Positions 1 through 9,100 of a stretch of DNA of 64,000 nt are shown in pieces. The translations under genes were made by a program, and so were the position numbers. This DNA comes from RI-153 sp963721725 (lineage in GTDB: Bacteria; Chloroflexota; Anaerolineae; Caldilineales; Caldilineaceae), in assembly GCA_963721725.1 (NCBI GenBank), contig CAVRLX010000018.1, positions 1 to 64,000 of the forward strand. The letters are read 5' to 3'. Numbering within the stretch: the stretch's first letter is position 1; each line of letters opens with the position of its first letter. Under the pieces are notes generated by a model. The model had not been told where the DNA came from and did no database searches. It saw nothing but the letters and a program-made list of their open reading frames with translations.

Positions 1-185
1 TCTTTAATGATTTTAACGGCAACGGCACGCAAGACGCCGGTGAACCGGGGATTGGCGGCGTGTTGATCAGCCTGATCCGCAACGGCACACAGATCACCAC
101 TACCACCAACAGCAGCGGCGGCTATCTCTTCAGCGGTGTGACGCCCGGCGCGTATACCGTGACTGAAACTGATCCGGCGGGCTAG
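1..185 (+). CDS. Open segment 1 of giant protein 1 (SdrD_B unit, partial)
   Basis: Frame 3 reads FNDFNGNGTQDAGEPGIGG and on to YTVTETDPAG, then hits TAG at 183-185. Other units have a Tyr codon at this point (DPAGY), and the text continues correctly one base later. The stop is therefore explained by one lost base of the Tyr codon rather than by a true end. Confidence 0.6.
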   Translation, partial: FNDFNGNGTQDAGEPGIGGVLISLIRNGTQITTTTNSSGGYLFSGVTPGAYTVTETDPAG

Positions 186-3100
186 TCTCCACCAGCGCCA
201 ACAGTGTGCCCGTGAGCGTGCCCCCCGGCGGATCGGCCACGGCCACCTTTGGCGATCAACAGCAAGGCACGGTCAGCGGCACAGTCTACAACGATCTCAA
301 CGGCAACGGCGTGCAAGATCCCGGCGAGCCAGGGCTGGCTGGGGTTGTCGTCAGCCTGATCGACAGCGCGGGGGCGTGGTGGCAACCACCACCACCACGG
401 GCAGTGGCGGCTATCTCTTCGCCAATCTGCCGCCAGGGGATTACGCTGCCGTGCAAGAGACGACCCCAGCGGCTTTGTCAGCACTACGCCCAACGTGTGT
501 CGGTCAACGTGCCCGCGGGCGGCAGTGCCGCGGCCAACTTTGGCGATCAGCAGCAGGGCACGGTCAGCGGCACAGTCTTCAACGATCTCAACGGCAACGG
601 CAGCCAAGACGTAGGTGAGGCGGGCATCCCCGGCGTAACGATGAGTTTGATCGACGCCAACGGGCAAATTGCTCACGACCACCACCGACGCCAACGGCGG
701 CTATGGCTTTATCGGCGTGACGCCGGGCAGCTATAGTGTGACCGAAAGCGATCCCCCGGCTTCACCAGTACCACGGCCAATCCGTCTCTGTGGTGGTGCC
801 CACGGCGGCAGCGCCACGGCCAACTTTGGCGATCGGCAGAACGGCACGGTCAGCGGCACAGTTTTCAACGATCTCAACGGCAACGGCGGCAGGATGCCAG
901 CGAGCCGGGGATCGGCGGCGTCAGCGTCAGCCTGACCAACAGCGCCGGGACGACGATTACCGCCACCACAGCCAGCAACGGCGGCTATGGCTTTATCGGC
1001 GTGACGCCGGGCAGCTACACCGTCAGCGAACTCGATCCGGCTGGCTTCACCAGCACCACCCTGAACAGCGTGCCCGTGAGCGTGCCACCCGGCGGTAGCG
1101 CCTCGGCCAGCTTTGGCGATCAACAGCGGGGCACGGTGGGGGGCACGGTGTTCAGCGACTTCAACGGCGATGGCATCCAGAATGGCGGCGAAGCGGGCAT
1201 TAGCGGCGTCACCGTGAATTTGCTCAACGCGCAACGGGAACGTCGTGGCAACGACGGTCACCAATGCCAGCAACGGCGGCTATCAGTTCGCAGGGCTGCC
1301 GCCGGGGAACTATGCCACGGTGCAGGAGCAAGATCCCGTGGGCTTCACCAGCACCACGCCCAACCTTGTGCCGATTAGCCTATCCCCCGGTGGCTCGGCC
1401 ACGGCCAACTTTGGCGATCAGCCGATCGGCACGGTCAGCGGCACGGTTTACAACGATCTCAACGGCAACGGCGTGCAGGACGCGGACGAAGCGGGGATCG
1501 GCGGCGTCAGCGTGGCTCTGCTCAACGGCGCCGGGACCGTCATCGCCAGCCTGACCACCGACGCCAGCGGCGGTTATCGCTTTGGCAACGTGACTCCCGG
1601 CGCGTATACCGTGGCTGAGACTGATCCGGCGGGGTATACCAGCACCACGGCCAACAATGTGCCGGTAAGCGTGCCTCCCGGCGGCTCGGCCACGGCCAAC
1701 TTTGGCAACCGACAGCCCGGCACGGTCAGCGGCACGGTCTTCAACGATGCCAACGGCAACGGCCTGCAAGATGCGGGCGAAATGGGGATCGGTGGCGTCA
1801 GCGTCAGCCTGTTGGATGGCAACGGCACGGTGATCACCACGACCACCACAGCGGGCAACGGTCACTATCAGTTTACAAACCTGCCGCCGGGTAGCTATGC
1901 TACGGTGCAAGAGCAGGACCCGGCAGGCTATACCAGCACCACGCCCAACCTTGTGCCCATCAGCCTGCCCCCCGGCGGATCGGCTACGGCCAACTTTGGC
2001 GATCAGCAGATCGGCAGCGTCAGCGGCGTGGTCTTTAATGATCTCAACGGCAACGGTGGGCAAGACGCCGGCGAGCCGGGCCTCGGCGGCGTGCTCGTAA
2101 CCCTGACCAGCAGCGCTGGGACGGCGATCACCACCACCACGGCCAGCAACGGCACCTATCAATTTAGAGCGATAACGCCGGGCAGCTACACCGTCACCGA
2201 GACCGATCCGGCGGGCTATGTTAGCACCACCCACAACAGCGTTCCCGTCACCGTGGCAGCGGGCGGGGCGGGCATTGCCAATTTCGGCGATCAGCAACAA
2301 GGCACGGTGAGCGGCACGGTCTTCAACGATGCCAACGGCAACGGCGTCCAAGATCCCGGCGAACGGGGACTGGGCGGCGTCACGGTTAATCTACTCGACG
2401 CTGCGGGAAGAGTGGTGGGAACAACCACCACGGCGGGCAGCGGTGTGTATATCTTTGCCAACCTGCCGCCGGGCAGCTACGCCGCCGTGCAAGAGCAAGA
2501 TCCGGCGGGCTTCACCAGCACCACGCCCAACCTTGTGCCCATCAGCCTGCCACCGGGCGGCGCGGCCACGGCCAACTTCGGCGATCAGCAGATCGGCAGC
2601 GTGAGCGGCACGGTTTACAACGATCTCAACGGCAACGGCCTCTTGGACAGCGGCGAGCCGGGCCTCGGCGGCGTCAGCGTAACCCTCATTGACAATGCTG
2701 GCACGGTGATCGCCACCCAACTCACGGCGAGCAACGGCAGCTATCTTTTCATGGGGGTGACACCGGGCCGCTATACGGTGAGCGAAACCGACCCGGCGGG
2801 CTTCACCAGCACCACGCCCAACAGCCAGCCGGTGACTGTGCCCGCGGGCGGCGCGCCACGGCCAGCTTTGGCGATCATCAGATCGGCAGCGTCAGCGGCG
2901 TGGTCTACAACGATCTCAACGGCAACGGCGTGCACGATCCCGGCGAGCCGGGGATCGGCGGCGTGCTGACGCCTACTGACAGCGTCGGAAAGAGTATCAC
3001 CACCACAACGACGGCCAACGGCAGCTATCTTTTCGCTAACCTGACGCCGGGAACGTACACCGTGACCGAGCGTGATCCGGCGGGCTTTGCCAGCACCACC

Positions 3101-6100
3101 AACAACAGCCAGTCGGTGAGCGTGCCGGCGGGCGGCGCGGCCACGGCCAACTTTGGCGATCAGCAGATCGGCACGGTGAGCGGCGTGGTCTTTAATGACC
3201 TCAACGGCAACGGCGTGCAAGATGCCGGCGAGGCGGGCCTCGGCGGCGTGCTGATCAACCTGATCGATCTACGGGCGCGGAGGTCACGACCACCACCACC
3301 GCCAACGGCGGCTATCTCTTCAGCGGTGTGGCGGCAGGCAGCTATACCGTGAGCGAAACGGACCCGGCGGGCTACACCAGCACCACGCCCAACATCGTGC
3401 CGATTCACCTGTCGGCAGGCGGCAGCGCCACGGCCAACTTTGGCGACCAGCCAGGGGCACGGTGAGCGGCGTGGTGTTTAACGATCTCAACGGCGACGGC
3501 GGGCAAGACCGCCGGCGAAGCGGGGATCGGCGGCGTGGTGATTACGCTCTTCAACAGTGCAGGCACGCCGGTGACCACGACCACGGGCTCAACGGCAGCT
3601 ATCTTTTCACAGGCATGTTGCCGGGGAGCATACACCGTGGTGGAGACCGATCCCAGCGGCTTCGTCACCACCACGGCCAATCGTGTGGCGGTGAGCGTGC
3701 CGCCCGGCGGCAGTGCCACGGCCAACTTTGGCGACCAACAGCGCGGCACCGTGAGCGGCGTGGTCTTCAACGACCTAACGGCAACGGCGTGCAAGACGCC
3801 GGTGAAGCGGGCATCGGCGGCGTGACGGTCACCCTCACCGATGCCAACGGCAACGCTGTGGGCACGACAACCACCAACGCCAGTGGTGGCTATCTCTTCG
3901 CCAGTGTGCCACCCGGTGCGTACACCGTCACGGAGACCGACCCCAGCGGCTTCACCAGCACCACGGCCAACAACGTAGCCGTGAGCGTGCCCGCGGGTGG
4001 CAGTGCCACGGCCACCTTTGGCGATTACCAAATCGGCACGGTGGGCGGCGTGGTCTTCAACGATCTCAACGGCAACGGCCTGCAAGATGCGGGCGAAGCG
4101 GGACTCAGCGGCGTGACGGTCAGCCTGCTCGATGCTGCGGGCGCGGTAATCACCACCACCACCAACAGCAGTGGCGGCTACTTCTTTGGCGGGGTGACGC
4201 CCGGCGCGTATACCGTCGTGGAGACGGACCCGGCGGGCTATGCCAGCACCACGCCCAACAGCGTAGCCATCAGCGTCTCCCCCAACGGCAGCGCCACGGC
4301 CAACTTTGGCGATCAACAGCACGGCACCGTCAGCGGCATGGTCTACAACGATCTCAACGGCAACGGCGTGCAGGATGCGGGCGAGTCGGGCATCGGTAGC
4401 GTCAGTGTGAACCTGCTAGACAGCGCCGGAAATGTGATGACTACCACTACAACAACGGGCAACGGCAGCTATCTCTTCACCAATCTGCCGCCGGGGGATT
4501 ATGCCGCGGTGCAAGAGCGCGACCCGGCGGGCTACACCAGCACCACGCCCAATGTTGTGCCCATTCGCCTGCCCCCCGGCGGCAGCGCCACGGCCAACTT
4601 TGGTGACCAGCAAATCGGTACAGTGGGCGGCGTGGTCTTTAACGATCTCAACGGCGACGGCGGGCAAGATGCGAGCGAGGCGGGCATCGGCGGGGTTATT
4701 GTGACGCTCACCGACGCCAACGGCACTGTCGTGGGCACGCAGAGCACAGCGGGCAACGGCAGCTATCTGTTCACGGGGATTGTGGCGGGGTCGTATACGG
4801 TGATTGAGCAAGACCCGGCCAACTTCGTCAGCACCACGCCCAACCGCGTGCCGGTGAACGTGCCTGCGGGGGGCAGCGCCGTGGCCAACTTTGGCGACCA
4901 GCAAATCGGTACAGTGGGCGGCGTGGTGTTTAACGATCTCAACGGCGACGGCGTGCAAAATGCAGGCGAGGCGGGCATCGGCGGGGTCAGCGTGACCCTT
5001 CTCAACAGCGCCGGGACAGTAGTGAGCACCACGACGGCGGGCGACGGCAACTATCTCTTCGCCAACCTGACGCCGGGAACCTACACCGTGGTGGAGACGG
5101 ACCCGGCAGGCTTTGTCAGCACCACGGCCAACTCTGTGGCGGTGAACGTGGCGGCGGGCGGCGCGGCCACGGCCAACTTTGGCGACCAACAACAGGGCAG
5201 CGTGAGCGGTGTGGTCTACACCGACCTCAACGGCAACGGCGTGCAGGATGCGGGCGAAGCGGGCATCGGCGGGGTCAGCGTGAGCCTGCTGGACAGCGGC
5301 GGGGCAGTGGTGACGACCACGATGACCACTGCCGATGGCGGCTATCTCTTTACCAGTGTGCAGCCCGGCGCATACACCGTTGTGGAAACGGACCCGGCGG
5401 GCTACACCAGCACCACGCCCAATGTCGTGCCGATTCGCCTGTCGGCAGGCGGCAGTGCCACGGCCAGCTTTGGCGACCAGCCTGTGGGCACGGTGAGCGG
5501 CGTGGTGTTTAACGATCGCAACGGCGACGGCGTGCAAACCGCCGGCGAAGCGGGCATCGGCGGCGTGGTGATTACGCTCTTCAACAGTGCAGGCACGCCG
5601 GTGACGACGACCACGGGCCTCAACGGCAGCTATCTTTTCACAGGCATTGTTGCCGGAGCATACACCGTGGTGGAGACCGACCCCAGCGGCTTCGTCAGCA
5701 CCACGGCCAATCGTGTGGCGGTGAGCGTGCCGCCCGGCGGCAGTGCCACGGCCAGCTTTGGCGACCAACAGCGCGGCACGGTGAGCGGCGTGGTCTTCAA
5801 CGACCGTAACGGCAACGGCGTACAAGACGCCGGTGAAGCGGGTATCGGCGGCGTGACGGTCACCCTCACCGATGCCAACGGCAACGCTGTGTGGCGACGA
5901 CAACCACCAACGCCAGCGGTGGCTATCTCTTCGCCAGCGTGCCACCCGGTGCGTATACCGTCACGGAGACCGACCCGGCGGGCTATGCCAGCACCACGGC
6001 CAACAGCGTTCCGGTGACGGTTCCGGCCAATGGCGCGGCCACGGCCAACTTTGGCGATCAGCCGAATTGGCACGGTGAGCGGTGTGGTGTTTAACGACCG

Positions 6101-9100
6101 TAACGGCAACGGCCTGCAAAATGCGGGCGAGACTGGGCATCGGCGGCGTTATTGTGACGCTCACCGACGCCAATGGCGGCGTGGTCGCCACAACTCGCAC
6201 CACAGGGGATGGCACGTACAGTTTCGTCAATGTGCCTGCGGGTGCGTATACCGTGCGTGAGACGGACCCGGCGGGCTATGTCAGCACCACGGCCAACAGC
6301 GTTCCGGTGAACATGGCCGCGGGCGGCAGTGCCACGGCCAACTTCGGCGACCAGCCCGTGGGTAGCCTGGGCGGGGTGGTCTTCAACGATCTCAACGGCA
6401 ACGGCACGCAAGAGGCGGGCGAGCCGGGGATCGGCGGCGTTTTCCTCACGGTGCTGGACAGCGCCGGCACCGTGATCACCACCACGACCACGGTGGGCAA
6501 CGGCGGCTATCTTCTTCTTGACCTGCCGCCGGGAACCTACACCGTGGTGGAGAGCGATCCCGTGGGCTTTGTCAGCACCACGCCCAACAGCGTTGTGGTT
6601 AGCGTTCCCGCCGGCGGCTCTGGCTCGGCCAACTTCGGCGACAATGCCCCCGTGGTGGGCGTGGGCCAAGCGGTTTTGGTCGCCACAAAGTCGGCCAGCC
6701 TGCGCGATGATGCCAACAACAACGGGCAGGCCGATCCAGGCGACAGGCTGGGCTATACCATCGTGATCCGCAACACGGCCAGCCAGCCAGCCGTCAATGT
6801 TCGTTTCACCGACACCCCCGACCCCAACACCACACTGGTCCCCGGCAGCGTACAGAACAGCGCTGGAACCATTACCGGCGGCAACGGCGGCCAGCCCCCC
6901 GTCACGGTGGATGCTGGCACGATTGCCAGCGGCAGCGTGGTCACCATCACCTTTGAAGTGACGATCAACGCGCCCCTGCCTGCCGGGGTGACCCAGGTTG
7001 CCAATCAAGGCACTGTCACCGCCGACAACGCCCCGGCCACGGCCACCGATAACCCGGTGACGCCCATCTTCCAAGATGCCACGGTGACGCCTGTGGTGAC
7101 GCGGCCTGTGCTGGCCGCCATCAAAGAGGCCAGTCTGCTCCTCGACGCCGACGGCAACGGCGCGGTCAGCCCTGGCGATACCCTGCTCTACCGTGTGAGC
7201 ATCCGTAACCAGGGAACGGCCCCGGCCACTGCCGTGATGGTTGAGGACACGCCCGACGCCCACACAACGTTGGTGACTGGCAGCGTCATCGTCAGCACTG
7301 GCGCTGTGATCACCGGCAATGGCAGCGGCGATGGCCGTGTGCGTGTGGAGATCAGCACGCTTGCCCCTGGCGCTGGGGCAACGATTACCTTCCGTGTGAC
7401 GATAAACCGCCCGTTGGCGGCGGGCGTAAATCAGATCCGCAACCAGGGCACGGTGAGCAGTGCTGAACAGCCGCTGCTGCTCACCGATGATCCGGGCACC
7501 GCCCCGGTGGGCGATGCTACGCTGACCCCCGTCGTGGCGGAGCAACAGCCGGGCCAGCCCGCGCTGTCGCTTGAAAAACGCGCCAGCCTTGTGCAGGAAA
7601 CCACGGCCAACGGCATCGCCGAACCAGGGGAGACGCTGCTCTATCAGATTCGGCTGCACAACAGTGGCAGCGTTTCTGCCACAGGCGTTGCGCTCACTGA
7701 CACGCCTGACGCCAACACGACGCTGGTTGTGGGCAGCGTGCAGAGTAGCCTGGGCACGGTGATCACGGGTAACGGCGGCGGCGACCGTAGCGTGCGCGTC
7801 GATGTGGGTACGATTCCTGCTGGTGGCACGGTGACGGTCAGTTTCGCCGTGCGCATTAACGATCCCCTGCCAGCGGGGGTGATGCGCGTGGGTAAATCAG
7901 GCCACGCTGCGCAGCGATCAGGCCAGCCTGGTCAGCGATGATCCAGCCACGCCCCAAGGTGGCGATGCCACCATTACCCCGGTGACGGCGACCCCGTTGA
8001 TCAGCGCCAGCAAGCGATCCCTGCTGAGTGGCGACAACAACGGTGACGGCGTGGTCAACCCCGGCGAAACGCTTACCTATCTGATCGAGATCGCCAACCG
8101 GGGCAACCAGGCCGGTCTGGCCCTCTTTGTGGATGATCTGCTCGACGCCAACACACGCTTGATTGTGGGCAGCGTGCAGGCGAGCCAGGGCACGGTGACG
8201 CGTGGCAACGCGAGCGGCGACACCTCGGTGCAGGCTGATCTGGGGGCGATTCCGGCAGGGACACAGGCGACGCTGAGCTTCCGGGTGACGGTGGTTGATC
8301 CGCTGCCCGCAGGCGTCAGTAGCGTTGTCAATCAGGCCATTGTACGCGGCGATAACGTGCCTGCGGTTCCCAGCGACGACCCCGCCACACCCGCCCTGAC
8401 CGATGCTACACGTACCCCGGTTAGCGTCACGCCGACGACCACTGCGCCGCTGCTTTCGCTGAGCAAACAGGACAGCCTCTTTGCGGATGGAGATAGTAAT
8501 GGCGTGCCCAGCCCCGGCGATACCCTGCGCTATCAGATCATCGTCTACAACGGCGGCGACGGCGCAGCGGCAAGGGTGATCGTGACAGATACCCCCGACC
8601 CCAACACGGCATTGGTGATCTGGCTCGGTGCAGAGCAGCCAGGGCACGATCACCACGGGCAACAGCGCCGGCGACACCCGCGTGGCCGTGGCGGTGGGCG
8701 ACATCCCGGCGGGGGGGCAGGTGCTGATCAGCTTCCGGGTGACGGTCAATACACCCCTGGCGGCGGGGGTAACGCGGGTTGCCAATCAAGCCGTGGCCGC
8801 GGCAGATAACCTGTCGGCTCCGTTGATGAGCGATGATCCCGACACGCGCCCGCCGGGGGATGCCACGCTGACGCCGGTGACGGCGGCACCTGTGTTGGCC
8901 GCCAGCAAGTCGGCGCGCCTGCTTTTGGACGCCAACGGCGACGGCATCCCCAACCCCGGCGATACCCTGCTCTATCGGGTGGTGGTGGGGAACCGGGGCA
9001 ATGCGCCCGCGCTTAATCTGGGCCTGACCGATACGCCGGATGCGTTTACCACACTGGTGGTGGGCAGCGTACAGAGCAGCCAGGGCACCGTGACACGTGG

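Larger units (their letters stand above)
1..6640 (+). repeat. Tandem array of about 23 SdrD_B/CnaB-like units
   Basis: The period is about 290 bp. Each unit has a D-x-NGNG-x-x-D-x-GE loop near its start, like the calcium-binding loops of SdrD B repeats, and ends ATANFGDQQ. DNA conservation is high (the string coding NDLNGNG recurs almost unchanged). At 1.2-2.9 kb the units alternate in two subtypes, which suggests growth by duplication of unit pairs. Confidence 0.8.
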
